From assembly GCA_963669435.1 (NCBI GenBank), contig OY770025.1, positions 2,170,001 through 2,234,000 of the forward strand: a DNA stretch of 64,000 nt, written 5' to 3'. Position 1 is the first letter of the stretch, and each line of letters begins with the position of its first letter. A program made the translations under genes and the position numbers. Shown piece after piece: positions 8,577 through 15,930 of the stretch. Source of the DNA: CALJFL01 sp963669435. Lineage in GTDB: Bacteria; Pseudomonadota; Gammaproteobacteria; Pseudomonadales; Halieaceae. The notes beneath the pieces are model-generated. The model was not told the origin of the DNA, ran no database searches, and saw only the letters and a program-made list of their open reading frames with translations.

Positions 8577-8828
8577 GTTTTGATTAAGGAAAGAGCGCCA
8601 CGCCTGCTGAAGTCTGGGGCCACGATTCCAGGTTTGCTGAGCGGAGACCCATCCCGTGTCATTGTCGAGGCTTATCCAGGCGTACTTGCCCGATATCTCA
8701 TAGGCAACAGGCCGTATAAAGCCGAGAGTAAGAAGAGCCAGACAAGAGCGAAACTCGAGGCCCGGCAAGACATCATCATGGCGATTGAAAGCAGCTTGCT
8801 CAAAACGCACCTTGGGTCGCGTTTTTTC
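8577..8828 (+). pseudogene. Truncated DUF429-family gene fragment
   Basis: In the +3 frame a stretch of about 80 residues reads like the middle of a DUF429 protein (predicted RNase H-fold nuclease): APRLL, then ATIPGLLSGDP, then IVEAYPGVLARYLIG, then RPYK, then ARQDIIMAIES. The family's N-terminal part and its C-terminal part are both absent: upstream is the cytochrome gene and downstream the frame runs into a terminator hairpin next to a tRNA fragment. It is therefore a remnant cut at both ends. Family assignment is from remembered motif pattern and needs a profile search. Confidence 0.6.
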
Positions 8829-8865
8829 GGACCTGGGAGGTTTGAACCAAGTCCCTCGCGCAGAT

Positions 8866-8908
8866 CATAAACAAGAAACCCGGCGCTAGGCCGGGTTTCT
8901 TGTTTATG
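8866..8908. terminator. Long perfect hairpin, probable tRNA terminator
   Basis: Two 19-base arms (8866-8884 and 8890-8908) pair without mismatch around GCTAG; the GC-rich core is AAACCCGGC/GCCGGGTTT and T-rich tracts flank it on both strands. On the minus strand it starts immediately after a tRNA-Arg-like 3' end (CCA at 8907-8909), where a tRNA terminator is expected. The intact tRNA-Arg 1.9 kb away has no such hairpin after it. Confidence 0.75.
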
Positions 8909-8917
8909 GCCCGCCCG
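8907..8917 (-). pseudogene. tRNA-Arg 3'-end fragment
   Basis: On the minus strand the sequence CGGGCGGGCCA is identical to the last 11 bases of the intact tRNA-Arg(CCG) at 10837-10913. The T-arm upstream of it is not conserved. With one shared flanking base the direct repeat is 12 bp. Confidence 0.55.
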
Positions 8918-8934
8918 AGAGGATTAACGGGGCC

Positions 8935-9081
8935 GCCCAGGCCTCTGGGCTTTGCCGACAGCATGGCACGAAAGTTAGTTAGAGGTCGACAGAGGATGAA
9001 CTCGCAATAGCCTGTGGGCTATTGCGGCCCTTCGGGCTCGCCGTAGGCTCGGTTCAAAACGCTGTCGCGTTTTGTCGAACC
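8935..9081. repeat. Cluster of short perfect hairpins
   Basis: Four hairpins follow each other: GCCCAG/CTGGGC (8935-8950); GCAATAGCC/GGCTATTGC with a 4-base loop (9004-9025); GCCC/GGGC (9027-9037); and a nested pair in which AAAACGC/GCGTTTT (9056-9073) is enclosed by GGTTC/GAACC (9051-9081). None is followed by a clear T-run, so they are unlikely to be terminators. They resemble palindromic intergenic repeats. Confidence 0.6.
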
Positions 9082-9086
9082 TCTGG

Positions 9087-9103
9087 CCTCTGCCTCCGGA
9101 GGG
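9087..9103 (-). pseudogene. tRNA-Arg anticodon-arm fragment
   Basis: Seventeen bases, including a CCTCCGGAGG palindrome, are identical to the anticodon arm of the intact tRNA-Arg(CCG) at 10867-10883, in the same orientation. The flanking tRNA parts are missing. Confidence 0.5.
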
Positions 9104-9120
9104 GCCTGCCCAATATCATA

Positions 9121-9167
9121 GATGTTGGTCGTTCCGCCTAAAACTGCGGTGCAGTTTTTACGGCTCC
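9121..9167 (-). repeat. Hairpin repeat, copy 1
   Basis: This 47-base stretch begins GATGTTGGTCGTTC and ends ACGGCTCC, with a central AAAACTGC/GCAGTTTT hairpin (9140-9158). It matches 11017-11065 with only a few differences. The two copies lie on either side of the glycosyltransferase gene, in the same orientation. Confidence 0.7.
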
Positions 9168-9293
9168 TTTCGGCCCCAAATTCTGCTAACCATACAGTGT
9201 TTCGCAACGGTCTCTCCGGCTGACGACACCGTCAAGAACATGCTAAGTTAAGTTACTTCAGTCGATACGCTTTGAGACCAACGGGGAGAATGG

Positions 9294-10802
9294 TTGACCA
9301 CAGTTAATAGAGACTACCTTAATCTCTTGGTCTTGATTGTATTGGCCGCTGGGTTGCGTCTTTATCGCCTTGGCGATGCCTCCCTTTGGGTCGACGAAGT
9401 ACTTACACTGGAAATGGCCGAACTGCCATGGTCAACGCTTTGGGTAAGCGCGTACGATCCTACACCGCCGCTCTATTACTCCCTTATAAAACTTTTAATG
9501 GGTGTCAGTACAGCCGAATGGTGGCTGCGTCTGCCGAGCGCTATCTTTGGCACACTGACTGTTGTCTCGGTTTACCTTGCGACGAAGCAGGTCTGGAATT
9601 CTCGCGCCGCGTTTGCATCAGCTCTTTTCCTGGCGGTATCGACGGCAAATATTGAATACAGCCAGGAAGGTCGCGCATACGCTCTTGCGGGGATGTGTAT
9701 AGCCCTCTCATTCCTGGGCCTTGCGATGATGAATACCCGTTGGCGGGATCGCACAGCTGAATTTTCATTCACGAAATGGTTGAAAGCAGGCGGCCTCTTA
9801 TACGGCGCGGGAGCACTAGCGGCGTTGTACAGCCACAACATCGCTGTTTTCTACTGGTTGGCCGCCCAGTTCTTTTTCATCACTTGGTGGGTCGTCAATT
9901 TCAAATACTCACGTCCACTGCTCGGCACTTGGTTTTGCATTAATGCCATCATATTGTTGTGCTGGCTGCCCTGGTTTTACCAGAGCCTTCAGGTCATTGA
10001 CACGGGTATATTCTCCTGGCTCAAGCAACATGAGTTCCAGAAAGCGGCGACCATATGGTTGGGCATCAACAGTTTTCAGACAGGGCACAATCTGAACTTC
10101 GTTGTCGAAACTGTTTTCATCCTCTTAGCTCTATGGGGTTTGATCGGGCTGAGGAGAGACGTCTCCATGATGGTCGCGTTTCTCGCCTTAATCGCCTGCT
10201 CCTCAATCCTCATATGGACTTATGGTTTTATTGGCACACCCATTTTTATGCGACGGACCGTGCTATGGGGATCCATATTCTTTTTTATGCTTGCGGGTAT
10301 CGGTATAAGTAGGATACCTCGCCGGGCAGGCAACATTGCGTTAGCGGCCCTAGTCAGCCTGGGGGTGTTTGACTTTTACCGGTATGACGACCAGTTTAAG
10401 GCGGAATTCAGTGACTGGCGCTCACCTGCGATGGTTTTTAACGAGCAGGCGGAGATAAACGATGTCTTGCTTTTTCGGACACAATGGGCGGCGCCTGCCT
10501 TTTTGCACTACGTGGAAGGTAATCAGAGAGCTCGTAACGTGCGCGGCTGGTCCTGTGAAGGGCAGTATTCTCTCTTTGGACGAGTTAAAACCACCGGTCA
10601 GTATTCGACTGTTCGCTGGTACAGCCGACATCCTGGCTGGGACGACAGCAAACTAACGGCATCCTCTATCTGGGTTGTCGAGAACGCCTGCCGCAACAAA
10701 CAGAGTATTGCGAAATCCAATGAATGGCTGGAAACGCACTGGAAGCGCGAACAGTCTCTAAAGTTTAAACGCGTGAATCTTGAGCAGTGGGTGCCCAAGT
10801 AA
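9294..10802 (+). CDS. Membrane glycosyltransferase, GT39/ArnT-like (PMT superfamily)
   Basis: A 502-residue polytopic protein with about 10 to 12 hydrophobic helices in the first 370 residues and a polar C-terminal periplasmic domain. The N-terminal region carries the family pattern: LRLYRLGDASLWVDEV near 21-36, with the catalytic acidic pair region DE at 34-35, and DPTPPLYY near 55-62. Such enzymes transfer a sugar from a polyprenyl-phosphate donor on the periplasmic side of the inner membrane; the acceptor is unknown. The start is probably the TTG at 9294, 7 bases after GGGGAGA; no in-frame ATG fits better. It is flanked by tRNA fragments and two repeat copies and looks lower in GC than its neighbours, suggesting acquisition. 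Confidence 0.82.
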   Translation: MTTVNRDYLNLLVLIVLAAGLRLYRLGDASLWVDEVLTLEMAELPWSTLWVSAYDPTPPLYYSLIKLLMGVSTAEWWLRLPSAIFGTLTVVSVYLATKQVWNSRAAFASALFLAVSTANIEYSQEGRAYALAGMCIALSFLGLAMMNTRWRDRTAEFSFTKWLKAGGLLYGAGALAALYSHNIAVFYWLAAQFFFITWWVVNFKYSRPLLGTWFCINAIILLCWLPWFYQSLQVIDTGIFSWLKQHEFQKAATIWLGINSFQTGHNLNFVVETVFILLALWGLIGLRRDVSMMVAFLALIACSSILIWTYGFIGTPIFMRRTVLWGSIFFFMLAGIGISRIPRRAGNIALAALVSLGVFDFYRYDDQFKAEFSDWRSPAMVFNEQAEINDVLLFRTQWAAPAFLHYVEGNQRARNVRGWSCEGQYSLFGRVKTTGQYSTVRWYSRHPGWDDSKLTASSIWVVENACRNKQSIAKSNEWLETHWKREQSLKFKRVNLEQWVPK

Positions 10803-10836
10803 ACTGGCGCAGCAGAGTAAGCAGACTGTTGTGTGA

Positions 10837-10913
<77 letters not shown>

Positions 10914-10963
10914 TTAAAAAGGTTTAGCGTGAGCGTCTCACGACCCAGCAATCAACCGGATCC

Positions 10964-10978
10964 CAGTCGGATAGAGCG
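10964..10978 (+). pseudogene. D-arm-like tRNA fragment in opposite orientation
   Basis: CAGTCGGATAGAGCG matches the D arm of the tRNA-Arg (CAGCTGGATAGAGCG) at 13 of 15 bases, but on the plus strand. No acceptor or T arm is attached. Confidence 0.35.
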
Positions 10979-10989
10979 TTGACCGCGCT

Positions 10990-11053
10990 CCCCTTCGGGG
11001 CCGGCCCAACATCCAAGATGTTGGTCGTTCTGCCTAAAACTGCTGCGCAGTTT
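10990..11053. repeat. Three consecutive short hairpins
   Basis: CCCC/GGGG (10990-11000), CCAACATC/GATGTTGG (11006-11024) and AAACTGC/GCAGTTT (11037-11053) are perfect and have 3-base loops. The second and third correspond to positions in the copy-1 region near 9110-9158, where the second arm pair has decayed and the third is intact. Confidence 0.6.
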
Positions 11054-11065
11054 CTTAACGGCTCC
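11017..11065 (-). repeat. Hairpin repeat, copy 2
   Basis: A 49-base diverged copy of 9121-9167 in the same orientation. On the minus strand it directly follows a tRNA-Arg 5' fragment, so the unit reads as tRNA 5' half and then hairpins. Confidence 0.7.
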
Positions 11066-11086
11066 ACCCAGCTGAGCTACGGGCGG
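11061..11086 (-). pseudogene. tRNA-Arg 5'-half fragment
   Basis: On the minus strand 26 bases reproduce the acceptor 5' strand and complete D arm of the neighbouring tRNA-Arg with 24 identities; the D stem (GCTC/GAGC) is intact. Instead of an anticodon arm it continues into hairpin repeat copy 2. Confidence 0.65.
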
Positions 11087-11276
11087 AAGGGCCCGCATCA
11101 TACCTTTCCTGATTGTTATCGTCTATCCGAGCCGTATCCTGTCGCAAAATGTCAATTTTGGATGGGTTAACGCTTCGTCGATACCAAGTGGCCAGCCCTG
11201 TGCAATGTTCACAATACTGTAATCCACACTCGGGAAACGCCCGTAGTAAGGGTGTAACTTCTTGATATTGTGCAAC

Positions 11277-11513
11277 ATGATTGAACGAAACCTGGGAAAT
11301 TTGGAGCGAGTGATCCGGCTGCTGCTGGGGATTGGCCTGCTGATCTGGGCCGTTACCCAGGGTGATCTGGGGGGTCTGGGTTGGTTGATCGTGCTTATCT
11401 CCACGTTTTTGATTCTGAATGGCATCTTCTCGCGCTGTTACCTGTGGTATGTACTGGATATCAATTCCTGTGAACCCGGTACTCCGGGGTGTGATCCGAA
11501 TCCGGGCTGTTAG
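11277..11513 (+). CDS. Small DUF2892-type membrane protein with Cys-rich tail
   Basis: A 78-residue protein. The N-terminal ERNLGNLERVIRLLLGIGLL block and two hydrophobic helices (about 13-30 and 35-52) match the DUF2892/YgaP-type inner-membrane domain. The last 17 residues are unusual for the family: they contain three Cys (NSC, GC, GC) in a Gly/Pro/Asp-rich tail that might bind metal. The ATG at 11277 is chosen because an upstream in-frame start at 11262 only adds four residues before the conserved IERN. No operon partner is evident. Confidence 0.75.
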   Translation: MIERNLGNLERVIRLLLGIGLLIWAVTQGDLGGLGWLIVLISTFLILNGIFSRCYLWYVLDINSCEPGTPGCDPNPGC

Positions 11514-11603
11514 TTAGCCCTGCGGAGTCCAGGCTCGGGTGAGCGCCGTTTTACCTGCCGCTCGGTCGATCATTGTTAAGTTAATCGCCTAAGGAGGTAC
11601 GCC

Positions 11604-12041
11604 GTGTATCGCCTGATCTACAAAAGTCGCAGCGTCACCGATCTGGATTGGGATATTGTTAGAAACATCACAAGCACCAGCGAGGTGAACAACCACGAGC
11701 GCGGAATTACCGGGGTGCTGATCGCCAGCCGCACACACTTTATGCAGGTGTTGGAGGGCAAGTTTGAGGAGGTCAACGCGACCTTTCGTCGGATCTGTCG
11801 GGACCCTCGTCACACCGAGCTTTCGATCATTGCCTTTAGTGTTATCGATGCACGCCTGTTTGGGGGTTGGGGCATGCGTGGCATCGGCGCCTTTGAGTTC
11901 AATGCACCGCTGGAGACGGCGTTAAAGAAGAAATATGGCGATGAGGAAGGCGGCATCCGCTTCCCCCTGGAAGAGTGGGCGGGGCTGGCGATGATCAACG
12001 ATATCAAGATGACCGGTGAGTTACCGGACTGGAAGCGCTAG
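11604..12041 (+). CDS. Short BLUF-domain blue-light photoreceptor
   Basis: A 145-residue protein that is essentially one BLUF (FAD-binding) domain plus a short C-terminal cap. Alignment by eye to PixD/Slr1694 places the photocycle Tyr at Tyr6 (YRLIY), the flavin-contacting Asn at about 29-30, the key Gln at Gln48 (FMQVLEG), and the semi-conserved Trp89 and Met91 (GGWGM). All residues needed for the blue-light hydrogen-bond switch are therefore present. There is no output domain, so it must signal through a partner protein, which the context does not reveal. The start is GTG, with AAGGAGG seven bases upstream. Confidence 0.93.
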   Translation: MYRLIYKSRSVTDLDWDIVRNITSTSEVNNHERGITGVLIASRTHFMQVLEGKFEEVNATFRRICRDPRHTELSIIAFSVIDARLFGGWGMRGIGAFEFNAPLETALKKKYGDEEGGIRFPLEEWAGLAMINDIKMTGELPDWKR

Positions 12042-12060
12042 CTTCAGGTGACTTGCCGCC

Positions 12061-12077
12061 GCGGGCGCCTTGCCCGC
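12061..12077. terminator. Short hairpin between convergent genes
   Basis: GCGGGC/GCCCGC around a 5-base loop, between the stops of the BLUF gene and the convergent lipoprotein gene. No T-run, so terminator function is only suggested by position. Confidence 0.3.
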
Positions 12078-12104
12078 AACGGTTAAAGGGCGAGCCCTGG
12101 ATTA

Positions 12105-12710
12105 CTAGGGTGGGAACGACGCGAAGATATTGGTCGCGGCCGCGTTGTAACGCCCCTGGTCCTGATCCTGATTACCCTTGAGCTTTGATTGAATCACACT
12201 GCGCCAAACGGACTGCTTCAGTTGGGGATCGATCATGTCGGCAATGAAGGTGCCCTGGGTATAGTTCTGTACCGAGACCTCCGTGTTCATACCACAGTTC
12301 CAGCAGTTGTAGGCGCTGTAGCGGTTGTAGCGGTTGTAGCCGCCGTAATAGCCGGTGGACATGCCGGTTTGGTAGGTTCTTACGTCAGTTTTTTCCTGGG
12401 TCATCAGGTGCCAGCTCACCAGCAGGTCAGCCTCGGCGGGGTCGTCAACGATCTGAAAGCCTTTGTTCCCAAGGGCAAAAGAGATCGCCTCGTCGATGCG
12501 GTTTTTTTGCATGTCGCTTAACAACACGGGGTTTTCACCGGAGGTCGAGCCGGAATGCTTATAGAAGCCGATCTTCTTCACCGTCATAAAGTTGTAATCG
12601 GGCTTAAAGTCCACTTCTGGTGTCGGTGGGCCACTGGCACAAGCGGCGAGCAACGTCACGGCCATGAGTGCGGTGATCAGGCGGGCGGTCTGCATCAGCA
12701 TGTTTTGCAT
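12105..12710 (-). CDS. DUF4136-like lipoprotein
   Basis: About 201 residues from the ATG at 12710, which follows CGGAGAGAACT; the longer frame to 12785 has no comparable start signal. A signal peptide ends in the lipobox LLAAC, so the mature protein is anchored by a lipidated Cys near residue 23. The mature part has the DUF4136 layout (DYNFMTVKKIGFY, then DEAISFALGNKGFQ, then ADLLVSWHL) and an odd Tyr/Asn/Gly-rich stretch (GGYNRYNRYSAYNCWNC) near the middle. Function is unknown. It follows the DUF3080 lipoprotein gene by 66 bases on the same strand, so the two may form one transcript. Confidence 0.8.
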   Translation of the reverse strand: MQNMLMQTARLITALMAVTLLAACASGPPTPEVDFKPDYNFMTVKKIGFYKHSGSTSGENPVLLSDMQKNRIDEAISFALGNKGFQIVDDPAEADLLVSWHLMTQEKTDVRTYQTGMSTGYYGGYNRYNRYSAYNCWNCGMNTEVSVQNYTQGTFIADMIDPQLKQSVWRSVIQSKLKGNQDQDQGRYNAAATNIFASFPP

Positions 12711-12775
12711 AGTTCTCTCCGGGTCAGCCTGGGTCAGGCGGGATGTTCTGCTCGGCAGTGTAACCAAGATTGTGC

Positions 12776-13843
12776 CTATTGGCACGGATCGAGCAGTCCT
12801 TTCAGTTGGTGTACATGGTCAGCTGGCGCAGCGAGCAGCGTGGCAAACTGCTGGTCTCGTTGCCCGACCCAGCGCTGGTATTGCACTGGGCTTGCGGCGT
12901 GAAGTCGCTGCTCGAGCGCCGTTAGCGGCGGCATTAGCGTGTGGTAGCGGCGGGAAAGAGCGGCCGCCTGGGGCTGTACCTTGCCGATAAAAAACTTGTG
13001 GACCACGTTCTGCAGAATCTCGGCATCCGGGAATTGAAATCCCGGCGGGCACAGCGGTCCATGTTCGGCGCGGGCAGCTAACACACCATTGGCCTGACGC
13101 AGCCAGCCATGTTGGGTGTTCAGGGCGCGTAGCAAGCTACCCGCATCGCCGATCGCCACCTCACTGAGATAGATTTCAAACTGCTGGTTGTCCGCACGGT
13201 AGTCGCCTGTTAGCCAACGTTCAGTGAGGGCATCGATGGCTTCCAGAGCGGACACGACCGTGCTGCTGGTGTTTGCAGGATATTCCGCCAGCTCTCGATT
13301 GCTACGCCACAGTTTGCGGTACTCGGGCCCACCCAGGGTGGCATTGAAGATACGGCCGGGTAATTGCTCTGTCTTGATGAGCAATGCCGATTCCAGCGCT
13401 GCTACCAGGGCGTCTTCACCACGCTCCTCCAGAACGGGGATACAGTCGGGCGCCAGTTCCAGGAACTCCAGTTCCAGCAGCAGACGCTGTGAGGCGCTGG
13501 CCATGCGCCCCAGGCTGCTGTTGCGGCGGCCGATGTTGACCTGCACCGCGCAGCCGCTCAGCGCCATAAAGTCCAATGTTCCAATGGTACTTTTTTCGAA
13601 GTCCAGTTTTAGGGCGCTGGGTCGTGGCAGCGGCTCAATGGGATCGAGGACCAGGGGTAGCGGCTCGATATCCAAGCTCCGCTGTAAACGCTTATTGTAA
13701 TCAGCCAAGGGGTCTTCAAAGCGCGTATCCGAGCAGCCGGCGAGCAGGATAAGCAGGGTGATCAGGGCTAGCGCCGATCCTGTGGCGATGGTTTTGCACC
13801 CCCTACCAGGATGCGTGGCGAGCTTGCGAATCATAGATGCCAT
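12776..13843 (-). CDS. DUF3080-like lipoprotein
   Basis: About 355 residues. A signal peptide ends in the lipobox LLAGC near residue 35. The mature sequence has the DUF3080 pattern: YNKRLQRSLDIEP near the start and a C-terminal LxxLLDPC ending. Function is unknown. The start is uncertain: ATG codons at 13843 and 13834 are both possible and neither has a good ribosome-binding site. The gene is divergent from the LolA-like carrier gene of the ABC cluster, across about 110 bases, so regulation could be shared. Confidence 0.78.
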   Translation of the reverse strand: MASMIRKLATHPGRGCKTIATGSALALITLLILLAGCSDTRFEDPLADYNKRLQRSLDIEPLPLVLDPIEPLPRPSALKLDFEKSTIGTLDFMALSGCAVQVNIGRRNSSLGRMASASQRLLLELEFLELAPDCIPVLEERGEDALVAALESALLIKTEQLPGRIFNATLGGPEYRKLWRSNRELAEYPANTSSTVVSALEAIDALTERWLTGDYRADNQQFEIYLSEVAIGDAGSLLRALNTQHGWLRQANGVLAARAEHGPLCPPGFQFPDAEILQNVVHKFFIGKVQPQAAALSRRYHTLMPPLTALEQRLHAASPVQYQRWVGQRDQQFATLLAAPADHVHQLKGLLDPCQ

Positions 13844-13954
13844 GTTATACGTCAAATTTGTGGCGCGTGGGTCACCAACTTTGCCCAGTCTGTGACTTGC
13901 CCGCAGCTTCAAACCCCGCCATCCTATGTTGATTCTCACAGGAGGCTGGAATCG

Positions 13955-14707
13955 ATGCGATTGCTGCTGGCTATTTGTTGTGTAATTTTCCTTGTCCCCG
14001 GGTCATGGGCGGGGCCCACGCCCAGCGCCAAAGACATTATCCAGCACGCCATGGACCATTACCGTGGCCTGACCTCTTATTCCGAGATGACCATGGTCAT
14101 CAACCGCCCGGATTGGCAACGCAGCATGTCCATGCAGGCGTGGACCGAAGGCGACAAGCAGACGCTGGTCAGGGTGACAGAACCGCGTAAGGACGCGGGC
14201 AATGGCACCTTGTCGCTGGACGGCAACATGTGGACCTACACACCCAAGATTAATCGGGTGATCAAAGTGCCCTCTTCGATGATGGGGCAGAACTGGATGG
14301 GCAGCGATTTTTCCAACAAGGACATCAGCAAGAACACCGATATCATCGACCAGTACGACCACACCCTGCTGGAGACGCGTGAGCACGATGGCCACGCCGT
14401 TTACGTGATTGAATCGATACCACACGAGGAGGCCGCGGTCGTGTGGGGCAAGGAAGTGCTGATGGTGCGAGATGACTGGGTGTTGTTGGAGCAGCAGTTC
14501 TGGGACCAGGACGGTGAGCTGGTGAAGACGCTGGCGGCCAGTGAAATCAAGACAATGTCCGGGCGTACCGTTGCTACTGTCATGCGCATGCAAAAGATAG
14601 ACACACCCGAAGAGTGGACGGAGCTGCAAACTGCCGATGTCACCTTTGACCTGGAGTTACCCGCCAACGTGTTTACCCTGTCGAACCTGAGGAACCCGCG
14701 CCGTTGA
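13955..14707 (+). CDS. LolA-like outer-membrane lipoprotein-sorting protein
   Basis: A 250-residue periplasmic protein. The signal peptide is about 1-19 (ending GSWA), and AGGAGG precedes the ATG. The mature protein is of the LolA/LolB-like fold family annotated as outer membrane lipoprotein-sorting protein: an AKDIIQHAMDHYRGL start, then strands such as MSMQAWTEGDKQTLVRV, TLSLDGNMWTYTP and a MGSDFSNKDI segment. This family carries hydrophobic ligands across the periplasm. Its stop overlaps the TTG start of the first permease, so it belongs to the ABC operon that follows and is probably the carrier that receives its cargo. Confidence 0.85.
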   Translation: MRLLLAICCVIFLVPGSWAGPTPSAKDIIQHAMDHYRGLTSYSEMTMVINRPDWQRSMSMQAWTEGDKQTLVRVTEPRKDAGNGTLSLDGNMWTYTPKINRVIKVPSSMMGQNWMGSDFSNKDISKNTDIIDQYDHTLLETREHDGHAVYVIESIPHEEAAVVWGKEVLMVRDDWVLLEQQFWDQDGELVKTLAASEIKTMSGRTVATVMRMQKIDTPEEWTELQTADVTFDLELPANVFTLSNLRNPRR

Positions 14708-15930
14708 ATATTACCTGGCGGCTGGCCTGGCGTAACTTGTGGCGGCATCGCCGGCGCACCTGGTTGACCGTTGGCGCGATGATATTCTGCAATGTGTTGA
14801 TGGTGTTTTTGATCTCTATCCAGTTGGGTTCCTACACCATGATGATCGACAACACACTTAACGCCGCCACCGGTCATCTGCAGGTACAGCACCGCGGCTA
14901 TCTTGACGACCAGAAGATGCGCCAGACGGTACCCGCAGCAGCCGCGCTCGCAGAACGTTTGCGCGGAACACCCGGTCTACAGTCCGTTGCCGCTCGCGCC
15001 AGTGCCTTTGCACTGGCATCGAGTGAGGAACGCTCCTTTGGCATTCAGGTGACCGGGGTGCAGGTCGATTTCGAAGCGGGGGTCTCAACCTTTCCCGGAT
15101 TGTTACAGCGCGGTCGCTACCTGCGCGAGCCACTGGCGGACGAGGTTGTCATTGGCTCTGTACTCGCCGAAAACCTCAAGGTAGATGTCGGTGACGAAAT
15201 CACCCTGCTGGGCAGTGGCCTGGATGGCTCCTTTGCCGCCGCAATCGCGAATGTGGTGGGTATTGTCGAAACGGGCATCGAACAGGTAGATCGCAGCGTC
15301 GCCCAGGTCGCGCTGCCCTGGTTCCAACAGGTGTTTGCGATGGGCGACCACGGCCATGTGGTCGTTGCGCGCGTTAATGACCTCGAGGGGGTGGCAGACG
15401 CCGTTGTTCGTGTACAGCAGCAATTGTCAGATCCTGACCTGGTGGCCCTTGACTGGGATACCCTGCAGCCCGGCCTGCGCCAGGCAATTACCAGCGATAT
15501 GGCCAGCGCCTGGTTCATGTATGGCACCTTGATTGTGCTGGTGGCTTTCTCAGCGCTGAATACGCAGTTGATGTCGGTGCTTGAGCGTACCCGGGAATTT
15601 GGCGTGATGTTGGCCCTGGGCCTGGGTCCGGGCAGGCTGGCACGGCTGGTGGGTATTGAGAGCCTGATTATGGCTGCCCTGGGTCTGGGTATCGGAGTAC
15701 TGCTTGGCGCGCTGGTGGTCTGGTACTTCCACCTGTTTGGTTTTCACCTGCCCGGTATGGAAGAAATGGCCTCCAGGTTCAATCTGCCCGATCGGATGTA
15801 TCCGGAAGTTAGCCTGGTATCGATATTTTGGGGCCCCGGTACGGTGTTTCTGGGCGTGTTGCTGGCGGCTATTTACCCGGCGCTGAGACTGTATCGCCTG
15901 CAGCCGGTTGAAGCGATGAGGGCGGTGTAA
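14704..15930 (+). CDS. ABC transporter permease, FtsX/LolE type (first)
   Basis: A 408-residue inner-membrane protein with the MacB/LolCE architecture. The first helix is near 20-45, after the amphipathic LAWRNLWRHRRRTW element; a large periplasmic domain covers about 45-265; three helices at about 270-400 form the FtsX domain. The start is TTG and overlaps the preceding stop by four bases (TTGA), indicating translational coupling; the next permease overlaps its stop in turn. It pairs with the second permease and the ATPase at 17203 to make a Lol-like extractor or exporter. Confidence 0.87.
   Translation: MNITWRLAWRNLWRHRRRTWLTVGAMIFCNVLMVFLISIQLGSYTMMIDNTLNAATGHLQVQHRGYLDDQKMRQTVPAAAALAERLRGTPGLQSVAARASAFALASSEERSFGIQVTGVQVDFEAGVSTFPGLLQRGRYLREPLADEVVIGSVLAENLKVDVGDEITLLGSGLDGSFAAAIANVVGIVETGIEQVDRSVAQVALPWFQQVFAMGDHGHVVVARVNDLEGVADAVVRVQQQLSDPDLVALDWDTLQPGLRQAITSDMASAWFMYGTLIVLVAFSALNTQLMSVLERTREFGVMLALGLGPGRLARLVGIESLIMAALGLGIGVLLGALVVWYFHLFGFHLPGMEEMASRFNLPDRMYPEVSLVSIFWGPGTVFLGVLLAAIYPALRLYRLQPVEAMRAV

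Larger units (their letters stand above)
8519..9293. other. Gene-free stretch with gene remnant, tRNA fragments and hairpins
   Basis: This 775-base gap holds, in order, a DUF429 remnant, a 19-bp-arm terminator hairpin, an 11-base tRNA-Arg 3' end, at least five short perfect hairpins, a tRNA anticodon-arm fragment and copy 1 of a repeat that recurs beyond the next gene. The short reading frames in it look spurious. Confidence 0.7.

Noticed and set aside
9019..9207. A 62-residue minus-strand frame over the hairpin region
   Set aside because: It runs through palindromic repeats and a tRNA fragment, has no ribosome-binding site and no domain-like pattern; spurious.
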